From M3007 sp964621185 (GTDB lineage Bacteria; Bacteroidota; Bacteroidia; Chitinophagales; Saprospiraceae): a stretch of DNA of 64,000 nt. The position numbers and the translations under genes are program-made. The stretch is taken from the NCBI GenBank assembly GCA_964621185.1, contig CAZULM010000030.1, forward strand, positions 1 through 64,000, in the 5' to 3' direction. The notes below the pieces were generated by a model. It was not told where the DNA came from. It saw nothing but the letters and a program-made list of their open reading frames with translations, and did no database searches. Below are positions 25,594-33,984 of this stretch, in pieces (position 1 is the stretch's first letter; every line of letters begins with the position of its first letter).

Positions 25594-28160
25594 TTTTTAG
25601 ATAAAAAACGGTTCCGAATGATTTTTTCTGCCTCCACAGCGTGAAATACAAGGAGCGCGGCGAGCACGCATTTCCCCAGTTCTGCCCAACTGAGCGGTTG
25701 GGTGGAGAATACTTCTTGCAGGAACGGCACGTAAAGTATGGCAAGCTGGAGGGCAAACGCCAAAAAGATGGCGCCGATCAAGGGCAAGTTGCTGAAAACA
25801 CCTTGCCGGAAAAGAAAGGTGTGGTCGCTGCGAATGGCCATCAAATGTGCCAACTGGCTGAAACAGAGGATCGTGAAAACGTAGGTTTGCCATTTCGCGT
25901 CGCCGCTTTGCATGGCCCATGCCTGCATGCCCAGGCAGATGCCGCCGATGAGCAACCCTACCCAAAGCACATGCCAGCCCAGCCCGTGGGCGAAAATGCT
26001 CTCGTCGGGCTTGCGCGGCGGCACCTGCATGATGTCCTTTTCCGCCGGTTCGCCCGCGAGTGCGAGCGCAGGCAGGCCGTCTGTCACCAGGTTTACCCAT
26101 AGGATGTGGATCGGGAGCAAGGGGATGGGCATTCCGGCCAAGGGCGCCAGGAAGATTACCCATATTTCGCCGCTGTTGCCGGTCAGGATGTATTTTACAA
26201 ATTTTCGGATGTTCTCATAAATGCGCCGCCCTTCCTGGACGGCTTTGACGATGGTGGCGAAGTTGTCGTCGCGCAAGATCATGTGGGCCGCTTCTTTTGA
26301 AACATCGGTGCCGGTAATGCCCATGGCCACGCCGATGTTGGCCCTGCGCAGCGCCGGCGCGTCGTTCACCCCGTCGCCCGTCATGGCGACAAACTGTTTT
26401 TTTCGCTGCAAGGTCTTCACAATCTCGAGCTTTTGCTCCGGTGAAACGCGGGCATAGACCTTTATCCGCTCAATTTTCTCCTCAAACTCGTGCACGGGCA
26501 TCCGGCTCAGGGCGGCTCCGGTGACAATCAGGTCGGTCGGCTCGGAAATGATGCCCACTTGCCGGGCGATGGCAGCGGCGGTTACCGGGTGGTCGCCGGT
26601 GATCATGATGGGTACGATGCCGGCGCTTCGACAGTCGGCAATAGCTTGGGCCGCCTCTGGCCTCGGCGGGTCGATCATGCCAGCAAGGCCGCAAAACTCC
26701 AGGTCCTTTTCAAATGCGGCAGGGGTGGCGTGGCGCGGCAGTTGGTCGAGCAATTTGCAGGCGTAGGCCAAAACCCGCATCCCTTTTTCGGCTATTTGGT
26801 TGGCAGCAAGGCTTATCCGGTCGTGGTCAGCCCCGGCCAATGTCTCGATGATCGATTCCAGCGCCCCTTTCGTAACTACTAGATACCGGTGATCGGGCAG
26901 GGCATGAACGGTCGTCATCATCTTTCTGGTCGAATCAAACGGCAATTCTTCAACCCTGGGAAGGCTGGCATACTGCGCCGGGATTTCTTTGGTCTCGACA
27001 TAGCTTGCCAGCCCGATTTCGGTCGATTCGCCGCTTGCCTGGCCTTCGGCATCCTTCTGTACGTTGTGGTTGAGCGCCATGCACAGGTGCAGGGCATCTT
27101 GGGCCGGCAGCGACAAAGATGTGTGGGCGCTGTCGGGCACCCAGGTTTCCGTGACGCTCATCTTGTTCTGGGTGATCGTGCCGGTTTTGTCCGTGCAGAT
27201 GTATGTGACAGAGCCAAGCGTCTCTACTGCGGGCAGCTTTCTGATGAGCGCGTTCTTTCTGACCATACGCCGGGCGCCTAGCGCCAGGGCAATGGTGACG
27301 ACTGCCGGCAACGCTTCCGGGATAGCCGCCACCGCCACCGAAATTGCTGTGAGCAACATACGGATCGGCTCCTCGCCGCGCAACAGCCCGGTGGCGTATA
27401 TGACAATGCATATCGCCAAGATGGCGTAAGAAAGCTTCTTGCTGAAATCGGCCAGCCTGACCTGCAAGGGCGTGTCGGATTCCTCCCCTTGCAAGAGCTC
27501 CGCGATCTGGCCGATCTCGGTGCGCATGCCCGTTGCCACCACGACCCCCTTGCCGCGCCCGTAGGCTACCATGGTCCCTTTGTAGGCCATATTGGTATGG
27601 TCGCCGATCGGCAGCTGGGCACCTTCCAGGGCATTGGTCTGTTTTTCAACAGCGAGCGATTCGCCGGTAAGCGAAGCTTCGTCTATCCTTAGGCTGTGAA
27701 CCTCCAGCAGGCGAATGTCGGCCGGCACTAAGTTACCGGCCTCCAGCAGCACAATGTCGCCCGGCACCACGTTTGCCGCTTGAACGGTGGCCGGCGCGCC
27801 GGCGCGCAACACGGTGGCGTTTGGGGCGGTCATCGACTTCAAGGCTTCCATGGCTTTCTCGGCCTTGTATTCCTGAAAAAAACCGACTACCGCGTTCAGC
27901 ACTACGATAATTAGGATAACCAGGGTATCGACGAGCTCTCCAACAAGGCCTGAAATGATGCCGGCGGCGATTAGGATAAGGATCATGACATCCTTGAACT
28001 GAAGAAGGAACAGAAGCCAAGCCGGCTTTTTTTGCTTCTCTGCGAGGGTGTTCGGGCCATATTCCAACAGTCTTTCCTCCGATTGGGAGGCTGAAAGCCC
28101 GCTTGGCTGGCTGCCGGCAAGGTCCAATACCTCTTTTCCTTTAAGTAAGTGCCAATTCAT
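25590..28160 (-). CDS. Calcium-translocating P-type ATPase (P2, SERCA/PMCA-like)
   Basis: The protein has 856 residues. It has an N-terminal cation-ATPase domain, LTGES (164-168) in the actuator domain, phosphorylation Asp324 in CTDKTGTITQNK, and hinge MTGDGVNDAPAL. Ca2+-site residues seen in SERCA are present: Glu282 in AAIPEALP (M4), Asn and Glu in TGNSGEIW (M5), and NLVTDGLPALAL with Asn, Thr and Asp (M6). It pumps Ca2+ out of the cytoplasm using ATP. The C-terminal four helices are present, so the protein is full length. It is the first gene of a two-gene operon with a Ca2+/Na+ antiporter that starts at its stop codon. Confidence 0.93.
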   Translation of the reverse strand: MNWHLLKGKEVLDLAGSQPSGLSASQSEERLLEYGPNTLAEKQKKPAWLLFLLQFKDVMILILIAAGIISGLVGELVDTLVILIIVVLNAVVGFFQEYKAEKAMEALKSMTAPNATVLRAGAPATVQAANVVPGDIVLLEAGNLVPADIRLLEVHSLRIDEASLTGESLAVEKQTNALEGAQLPIGDHTNMAYKGTMVAYGRGKGVVVATGMRTEIGQIAELLQGEESDTPLQVRLADFSKKLSYAILAICIVIYATGLLRGEEPIRMLLTAISVAVAAIPEALPAVVTIALALGARRMVRKNALIRKLPAVETLGSVTYICTDKTGTITQNKMSVTETWVPDSAHTSLSLPAQDALHLCMALNHNVQKDAEGQASGESTEIGLASYVETKEIPAQYASLPRVEELPFDSTRKMMTTVHALPDHRYLVVTKGALESIIETLAGADHDRISLAANQIAEKGMRVLAYACKLLDQLPRHATPAAFEKDLEFCGLAGMIDPPRPEAAQAIADCRSAGIVPIMITGDHPVTAAAIARQVGIISEPTDLIVTGAALSRMPVHEFEEKIERIKVYARVSPEQKLEIVKTLQRKKQFVAMTGDGVNDAPALRRANIGVAMGITGTDVSKEAAHMILRDDNFATIVKAVQEGRRIYENIRKFVKYILTGNSGEIWVIFLAPLAGMPIPLLPIHILWVNLVTDGLPALALAGEPAEKDIMQVPPRKPDESIFAHGLGWHVLWVGLLIGGICLGMQAWAMQSGDAKWQTYVFTILCFSQLAHLMAIRSDHTFLFRQGVFSNLPLIGAIFLAFALQLAILYVPFLQEVFSTQPLSWAELGKCVLAALLVFHAVEAEKIIRNRFLSKK

Positions 28161-28241
28161 ACGCAGTGGTGGTGGTTATGCGGTGCTGTCCCTGAGGAGT
28201 GCGGCCAGGCAAAAAATTAAATAAAATTTGTTTTAAAAACA

Positions 28242-28272
28242 TTGCCAATAAAAAACAATTAGTTTATTTTTG
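28242..28272 (+). promoter_or_regulatory. Candidate promoter of the glucosaminidase-like gene
   Basis: TTG (28242-28244), a 20-nt spacer and a perfect TATTTTTG (28265-28272) lie in the AT-rich 182-bp divergent gap. The leader to the ATG at 28343 would be about 65 nt. Confidence 0.5.
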
Positions 28273-28342
28273 TGTCTCCATTTAAGGCAAAGGTTCTTTT
28301 TTCCGCAAAAATCAACACATTTTCGTCAAAAAAACTGCAATC

Positions 28343-29155
28343 ATGGCAACATTTCAAGCAAATTATGGCAACCTTAGCAATGCTGCTCACCCATACGAAG
28401 CCGCACCGGTGGAAAACAAATTGGAGTCATTCCTTTGGAAGCTGCTCCTGCTTTCAGCCTTGGCCTATTTTGTTTGGACCGATGCCATCAGCATCGGGAT
28501 AGGCCCCATGTCGATAGAAAAAACAGCGATGCAGCGCCATACGGGCCAGCAAAATTCCGATTTGTTCAGTTTGTTGGGCTTTTCCCGTGAGAAACAAAGG
28601 CCAATACAATTGGAGGAAGGTGCTTGGGACAACCTTACCCCGGTTATTGACCCTGGCTATGCAGCACGGTTTTCCGTGCCGAACGAGCAAGTTGAGCAAG
28701 CCGTGGAACGCTGCTCAGTTTTTGTCAAGCGCTTCAGCCCGGTGGCCATTGCCGAGATGCGGCGCTATGGTGTTCCGGCGAGCGTCATGCTGGCCCAAGC
28801 GCTGTTGGCCAGCAATGCCGGCGAAGACCCGATCTGTCGGGAGACGAACAATTATTTCCTTCGCTCGTGCCAGCCCACAGCTTGCAAAGCCGCACATTTT
28901 ACCGACCTGGAATCAATGGATGATATGGCTACAGAGGTGGATGTTTTTCCCAACCTTTGGGGCAGCTTTCGGGCCCAGAGCCTGTTCTTGAAGCAGACCG
29001 CCCCATTTTCGGCGCTGTTTCAATTGCCAAGGAACGATTGCCGCGCTTGGGCATTGGGGCTGGAATCCGGTGCTTACTCCTGCGACACCCAATATGGCGA
29101 AAAGTTATTGGCCGTCATTCAGGGCTTGGGGCTGGAAGCGTTTGACCGGCGCTGA
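28343..29155 (+). CDS. Glucosaminidase-domain (FlgJ/LytG-like) protein lacking the usual catalytic Glu
   Basis: The protein has 270 residues. A single membrane anchor (about 36-56) is followed by a linker and a glucosaminidase-like domain (about 120-260; FVKRFSPVAIAEMRRYGVPA, VMLAQALLASNAG, TNNYF). In active members the motif reads AQ..LES..G, where Glu is the general acid; here the codon is GCC and the residue Ala. The protein may therefore bind peptidoglycan without cutting it, or use another residue. The 3' end overlaps the convergent Cys-rich gene by 37 bp. ATG 28343 fits the candidate promoter at 28242-28272. Confidence 0.78.
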   Translation: MATFQANYGNLSNAAHPYEAAPVENKLESFLWKLLLLSALAYFVWTDAISIGIGPMSIEKTAMQRHTGQQNSDLFSLLGFSREKQRPIQLEEGAWDNLTPVIDPGYAARFSVPNEQVEQAVERCSVFVKRFSPVAIAEMRRYGVPASVMLAQALLASNAGEDPICRETNNYFLRSCQPTACKAAHFTDLESMDDMATEVDVFPNLWGSFRAQSLFLKQTAPFSALFQLPRNDCRAWALGLESGAYSCDTQYGEKLLAVIQGLGLEAFDRR

Positions 29156-29355
29156 GCCTCTTGGTCGTTTTTGGCAGACATATGGGCCTCGGAGTCTTCA
29201 TTTTTTTTGTACGGGCAATGTCGGCACCCGCTGCCACAGCAGTACCCACGGCTGCTCAGGAAATGGGCCGTGAACACCCATGCGCCATTTTCAAGGTAAT
29301 AATCCCTGCCTGCTAACAATGGTGCGGGTTCTTGTTTGTCGTTTTTTTCCTGCAT
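29119..29355 (-). CDS. Small cysteine-rich protein (DUF5522-like)
   Basis: The protein has 78 residues. The core YYLENGAWVFTAHFLSSRGY is followed by CCGSGCRHCPY, a four-cysteine cluster typical of a small conserved Bacteroidota/Proteobacteria family (DUF5522-like). The cysteines could bind a metal; the role is unknown. The tail after the motif (about 25 residues, polar) is encoded in the region overlapping the glucosaminidase gene. ATG 29355 starts 13 bp after the stop of the upstream DUF4440-like gene, so the two are probably co-transcribed. Confidence 0.75.
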   Translation of the reverse strand: MQEKNDKQEPAPLLAGRDYYLENGAWVFTAHFLSSRGYCCGSGCRHCPYKKNEDSEAHMSAKNDQEAQRRSNASSPKP

Positions 29356-29368
29356 AGAGGCGTTGTGC

Positions 29369-29824
29369 TCAGGGCTTTTTGGTCGTTTGCCAACTGACTA
29401 AAAGCCAGCCCTTTTTTTTCTTTCGGTAAACCGCGGTGTACAACAAATTGATGTCGAAAGGGTTGCCGGAAATTATGCCTTTCACGTGGATGTCCCCGGT
29501 GTTGATGGCAATTTTCCCATAAAACCTGACATTGTTCTGGGAGCGGTCCATTACCTGATACACGATCTTCCCGGTTGTGATGGAGCGGATATGCTCGTGC
29601 ATGGTTTCTTTCAGGGCATTGGAATGTATGTACACCAAATCCGGCGACAGGTACTGAAGCAGCGCAACCGAGTCCCGGTCGATCATAGCTTTAAAACGCG
29701 CCTCTTCTGTGACAATGAGCTGGATCGTTTTGGAGGTTTGCCGCGGATTTGTTTGGGCCAGCAAACGGAACCCTGCCAGGGCTAGAATCAAAAGGAGCAG
29801 TGACTGCTTGTTTGGTGTGACCAT
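29369..29824 (-). CDS. Secreted NTF2-like (DUF4440/SnoaL-type) protein
   Basis: The protein has 151 residues. A signal peptide (about 1-23, LLLLILALAGFRLLAQ) precedes a domain with the NTF2-like pattern: an N-terminal helix (IQLIVTEEARFKAMIDRDSVALLQYL), then DLVYIHSNALKETMHEH and alternating strands ending WLLVSWQTTKK. Such cone-shaped folds bind small ligands or act as isomerase/hydrolase scaffolds, so the exact function is unknown. It is periplasmic or surface-exposed by its signal peptide. It precedes the Cys-rich gene by 13 bp on the same strand. Confidence 0.78.
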   Translation of the reverse strand: MVTPNKQSLLLLILALAGFRLLAQTNPRQTSKTIQLIVTEEARFKAMIDRDSVALLQYLSPDLVYIHSNALKETMHEHIRSITTGKIVYQVMDRSQNNVRFYGKIAINTGDIHVKGIISGNPFDINLLYTAVYRKKKKGWLLVSWQTTKKP

Positions 29825-29880
29825 CGGCCATTGTTTTCGTTAATGATACCGCAAAAGTGACAAAAAGCCGACATGCTTCC

Positions 29881-29888
29881 TACTTTTG
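29881..29888 (+). promoter_or_regulatory. Candidate -7 element TACTTTTG
   Basis: This is a perfect TAnnTTTG match 56 nt before the ATG at 29945, in a 120-bp divergent gap. No clear -33 element. Confidence 0.35.
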
Positions 29889-29944
29889 ATCTGATTGTTG
29901 CAAAAGTTCCTTTCCTTTGTACACTGATTTTCAATCCAGATACT

Positions 29945-30442
29945 ATGAACCGATTGCTTTTCCTCTCCTTCTTTTTCCTGCCTTTTTTGTGCTCCAGCCA
30001 GAATTACGGCCTGTGTATGCAAGTATTGGCCTCTACCGGGGGCACGGGGGCGCAGGGCAACTTCCATGTTTCCTGGACGGTTGGCGAGTTGGTGGTCAAC
30101 ACGGTCGCTGCTTCGGGCTATAAAGTTACCCAGGGATTTCACCAGCCCGACGTTTGTGCGCCTGTTTCTACCTGGAATATCGACCTTGAACTGTTGGGCA
30201 TCGAAGTTTTCCCCAACCCCTCCTCGGGTATTTTCAACATCCGCTATTCGCCCTCGGAAAAAGCCGCCCTCCAAGTGAGCGCATTCGATGTGTTGGGGCA
30301 TCAGGTATTGCAGCCCCGAGCGCTGCAGGCACCGGAAGGCAGCATCCTGGATGCCAGCCAATGGCCTGCCGGGGTTTATTTGCTTCAAATCCAGGACATC
30401 TATTCCAAAGGGAGCGCAACCATCCGGGTGCTGCGCCAGTAA
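29945..30442 (+). CDS. Small T9SS type A cargo protein
   Basis: The protein has 165 residues: signal peptide (MNRLLFLSFFFLPFLCSSQ), a short beta-rich domain (about 20-85; HVSWTVGELVVNTV, GFHQPDVCA) and a T9SS type A domain (about 90-165; VFPNPSSGIFNIRYS, AFDVLGHQVL, PAGVYLLQIQ). The pattern SWTVGE....TQGFHQP recurs in many small Bacteroidota surface proteins of unknown role. ATG 29945 is set by the signal peptide. It heads a run of three secreted-protein genes in the same direction (29945-35229). Confidence 0.85.
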   Translation: MNRLLFLSFFFLPFLCSSQNYGLCMQVLASTGGTGAQGNFHVSWTVGELVVNTVAASGYKVTQGFHQPDVCAPVSTWNIDLELLGIEVFPNPSSGIFNIRYSPSEKAALQVSAFDVLGHQVLQPRALQAPEGSILDASQWPAGVYLLQIQDIYSKGSATIRVLRQ

Positions 30443-30537
30443 TGCCCCCTTTATGTCAGACAAGCCAGAAAACAACACTACTTTTAATCCGTTCTCTCAC
30501 CTTTTCTCAGTTCAACCATCCAAAACAGTTGTAAACC

Positions 30538-33500
30538 ATGACGCAACGTTTTCTCCTCACCCTGTTTTTTGCGGGCATCTTGTTGGCAAGCGCTTTTTCC
30601 CAGGGAGCGCCCCAGGGGTTTAATTACCAGAGTGTGGTGCGCAACGCCAACGGCGCGCCCATCGTGAACCAGACGGTTTCCCTGCTTTTTGCCATCCGCA
30701 GCGGCTCCCAGAACGGCCCGATTGCCTATTATGAAAAACATACCACATCCACCAACGAGTTTGGGCTCGCGAACCTGGTTATCGGCCAGGGCACACCGCT
30801 GCAAGGCGACTTCTCATCCATCAACTGGGGCGGCGGCGCCAAATACCTGACGGTCAGCATCGAAAGCTCGCCCAATGTTTTTGACGAACTGGGCTCGGCG
30901 CAGTTGTTGAGCGTGCCTTATGCCCTGTACGCCCAAAATGGCGGTGGCGGCGGCGGCTCTGACAACTGGGGCTCCCAAACGGCGTTCACCAACCCTACCC
31001 TCACCGGAAACGGCCTGGCGGGCAACCCGCTCGGCATCGCCCAGCAATCGGCCCAAACTGGCCAGGTACTGAAATGGAACGGCAGCACCTGGGCCCCAGC
31101 CGACGACAATGTCGGCGGCGGCGGCGGCGGCGGCACCGTTACCCAGATCAACACCGGCGCCGGCCTCTCAGGCGGCCCGATAACAACTTCGGGCACTATT
31201 GGCCTGACGAACACCGGCGTGACGGCAGGCACTTATGGCAGCGCTACGGAAATCCCCGTCATCACCGTGGATGCCCAGGGGCGCGTGTCCAACGTGTTCA
31301 AAACCATCGTGCAACAGGGCGCCGTGGGCCTCAATTCTGGCGCCGGTATTTCTGTCGTCACCAACGGCTTCAACAACTTTACCATCGTCAACACCGGCGA
31401 CACGAATGCCGCCGACGATATAACAACGACCTCACAGGCCAATGGCGATGTCAGCGGCACGTTCAGCAACTTGCAGTTGAAGTCAAACGTTGTCGGAACG
31501 GCTGAATTGGTTGACGGCGGCGTGACGGCTGCAAAATTGGCCAATATGAGCGCCACCAATGGCCAGGTGCTGAAATGGAACGGAACCGCATGGGCGCCCG
31601 CCACCGACAACACGGGCAGCGTGGCCTTGACGGGCGGAACAGGCATCACCATTTCCGGCACTGCGCCCAACTACACCATCACCAACTCCGGCGATACCAA
31701 TGCCGCCGACGACCTGACAAACACCTCCGTCGCCAATGGCGATATCTCAGGCTTGTTCAGCAACCTGCAGATCAAGCCAAACGTGGTCACTTCGGCGGAA
31801 ATTGCCGACAATGCGGTTGGTTCCTCCGAAATCGCCGACAACGCAGTGAACACCGCTGAAATCGCCAATGGCGCAGTAACTGCGGCAAAATTGGCCAATA
31901 TGGGCGCCGCCAATGGACAAGTATTGAAATGGAACGGCACAGCCTGGGCCCCTGCCGCAGACAATGCAGGCTTGTTCGCGGTACTGCCCGGGGCAGGCAT
32001 CGACGTGACGGTATCGGGCAGCAATTTTATCGTCATCAATACGGGCGATACGGATGCCAGCAACGATTTGACCACTTCAACCATGTTTGGCGGCGACGTT
32101 TCTGGCACGGCGAGCAATCTCCAGATAAATGCAGGCGCGGTTATCAATTCCGACATGGCGCCCAATTCAATAGGAACCAGCAACCTTATCAATGGCGCGG
32201 TGACAGGGGCAAAAATAAATGGCATGAGCGCCTTGACCGGCCAGGTATTGAAGTGGAATGGCACTACCTGGGCGCCTGCCAACGATGCCGGCGGCGGCGA
32301 TGACTGGGGCAACCAAACCGTTGTGGCCGGTGCGGCGCTCACCGGGAACGGCACGGTGGCAAGCCCCCTCAACCTCGCCCCCCAAGGCGCTAATAACGGC
32401 CAAGTGCTCAAATGGAACGGCATGGCATGGGCGCCTGGCAACGACCAAACAGGTTCCGGCACGGGCGATTCCTATTTCGCCGGCCCTGGCATCAGCATTA
32501 CCGGCAACTCGCCCAACTTCACCATCAACAACACAGGCGATGCCGACAACAGCCCGACGAATGAGATACAGGTGCTCTCCATCTCCGGCAACATGTTGAG
32601 CCTTTCCAACGGCGGCGGCACGGTCACGCTCCCGGCAACAGGGCCAGGCGTCACCTATTCCGCTGGGCCGGGCATCAGCATCACCGGCACCGCGCCCAAC
32701 CTGACCATCAACAACACGGGCGATGCAGACGCCAGCCCCACCAACGAACTACAGACACTGGCTTTGACCGGGACGGTGCTTTCACTTTCCCAGAACAACA
32801 GCAGCGTTGACTTTGCCGCGCTTTTTGCGGCGAACACCAGTTCAGAGTGGATGAAAACCGGCAACCATATCTTCAACACCAACACGGGCAACGTGCTGAT
32901 CGGCACAAATACCAGTACTTCTGGCAGGCTCCAGGTGGTGAACGGTAGCGCAGCGCACGAAGCGGGCCATTTCACCCAGACCGGCGGCACAAAATCGGCC
33001 GTTTATGGGGAGGCCGGCGCCGGAGCGGGCGGTTTCTTCACCTCCACCACCGGCCCGGCACTCATCACGGGCACGGGCAATGTGGGCATCGGCGCCAACA
33101 TCCCGGCTGCACGGCTGCACATTTCGGGCAACGGCGAAACCGTCCGGCTGCAGAGCAACTTGCCCAGCATCGGCTTCGCCGGCAACGGCGCCAACGCATT
33201 CATCAAGCTCGACGGCCCGGCTTTCCAATTAGGCACTTCAGATTCTTTGAAAGGCGTGTTCATCATGCCCGGTGGGAAAAACGCCATTTTTGCCGATGCC
33301 GAGCGCGGCAACGTGAGCATAGGGACAGCCGGAAAGCCGGCGGGAAGGCTGCACGTGTTCCAGGAGAAGTTTGGCATAGTATTGGAAAACACCAATTCCG
33401 GCGACCTATGGGAATTCTCCGTGGACCCGGCAAACGGGAACCTGAACCTGTTCAACAACAATATCCCTGGAGGCGTTCCGGCCGGCACATTTGCCACCAA

Positions 33501-33891
33501 CGGCATTTACATGCCTTCCGACAGCCGGCTCAAAACCGACGTAGCGGCCGTGTCGATGGGCGTGCTGGAAAAAGTGCTGAAACTGAACGCCATGAAATAC
33601 CGGTACAAAGTGCAGGATCCGTCCGCAAAACCGAGTATTGGCTTTATGGCCCAGGAAGTGGATGCGCTTTTCCCGGAACTGACGGCGGTCCAAAGGTCGC
33701 ATGACGGCGCCGGGGAATCGCTGTCGATCAACTATGCGGGTTTTGGCGTGCTGGCCATCAAGGCCATCCAGGAGCAGCAGCTTCAGGTAGAGGCTTTGAA
33801 GCAAGAAAACGAAAAGTTGCGCGCCAAGACAGCCACGTTGGAAGCCCGGTTGGGCAAATTGGAGCAAGCTTTGGAGGCAAAGAAGGATTAA
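30538..33891 (+). CDS. Large repeat-rich surface protein with C-terminal S74 (tail-fibre chaperone) domain
   Basis: The protein has 1117 residues. A signal peptide (1-20) leads into a domain (about 22-130; GFNYQSVVRNANGAPIVNQT) that is common in Bacteroidota surface proteins. The middle has five copies of GQVLKWNGxxWAP spaced within Gly/Thr/Asn-rich beta repeats. Near residue 995 the S74 intramolecular chaperone starts (SDSRLKTDV, SIGFMAQEVDALFPEL), and a coiled coil (about 1065-1117) ends the protein. In phage tail spikes this domain trimerises the fibre and then cuts itself off; the conserved Ser is present here. A trimeric, fibre-like adhesin is inferred. It follows the small T9SS gene by 95 bp. 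Confidence 0.88.
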   Translation: MTQRFLLTLFFAGILLASAFSQGAPQGFNYQSVVRNANGAPIVNQTVSLLFAIRSGSQNGPIAYYEKHTTSTNEFGLANLVIGQGTPLQGDFSSINWGGGAKYLTVSIESSPNVFDELGSAQLLSVPYALYAQNGGGGGGSDNWGSQTAFTNPTLTGNGLAGNPLGIAQQSAQTGQVLKWNGSTWAPADDNVGGGGGGGTVTQINTGAGLSGGPITTSGTIGLTNTGVTAGTYGSATEIPVITVDAQGRVSNVFKTIVQQGAVGLNSGAGISVVTNGFNNFTIVNTGDTNAADDITTTSQANGDVSGTFSNLQLKSNVVGTAELVDGGVTAAKLANMSATNGQVLKWNGTAWAPATDNTGSVALTGGTGITISGTAPNYTITNSGDTNAADDLTNTSVANGDISGLFSNLQIKPNVVTSAEIADNAVGSSEIADNAVNTAEIANGAVTAAKLANMGAANGQVLKWNGTAWAPAADNAGLFAVLPGAGIDVTVSGSNFIVINTGDTDASNDLTTSTMFGGDVSGTASNLQINAGAVINSDMAPNSIGTSNLINGAVTGAKINGMSALTGQVLKWNGTTWAPANDAGGGDDWGNQTVVAGAALTGNGTVASPLNLAPQGANNGQVLKWNGMAWAPGNDQTGSGTGDSYFAGPGISITGNSPNFTINNTGDADNSPTNEIQVLSISGNMLSLSNGGGTVTLPATGPGVTYSAGPGISITGTAPNLTINNTGDADASPTNELQTLALTGTVLSLSQNNSSVDFAALFAANTSSEWMKTGNHIFNTNTGNVLIGTNTSTSGRLQVVNGSAAHEAGHFTQTGGTKSAVYGEAGAGAGGFFTSTTGPALITGTGNVGIGANIPAARLHISGNGETVRLQSNLPSIGFAGNGANAFIKLDGPAFQLGTSDSLKGVFIMPGGKNAIFADAERGNVSIGTAGKPAGRLHVFQEKFGIVLENTNSGDLWEFSVDPANGNLNLFNNNIPGGVPAGTFATNGIYMPSDSRLKTDVAAVSMGVLEKVLKLNAMKYRYKVQDPSAKPSIGFMAQEVDALFPELTAVQRSHDGAGESLSINYAGFGVLAIKAIQEQQLQVEALKQENEKLRAKTATLEARLGKLEQALEAKKD

Positions 33892-33918
33892 TTTCCTTAA
33901 AATTGAATTGTTTGCACG

Positions 33919-33960
33919 AATTTTGGGGCGACATCTCAAAGGGTGTTGCCCCAAAATTTT
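33919..33960 (+). terminator. Strong hairpin after the S74 gene
   Basis: A 17-bp stem (33919-33935 with 33942-33958, two G-U pairs) has its loop around TCAAAG and flanking A/T runs (AATTTT on both sides). It probably terminates transcription of the S74 gene, and lies 27 bp before the next ATG. Confidence 0.6.
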
Positions 33961-33984
33961 CCGTTAGAACTCTACAAATCAACA

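Noticed and set aside
30538..33891. Prophage tail-fibre gene
   Set aside because: The S74 domain is phage-type, but the protein has a signal peptide and Bacteroidota surface modules, and no other phage gene is nearby.
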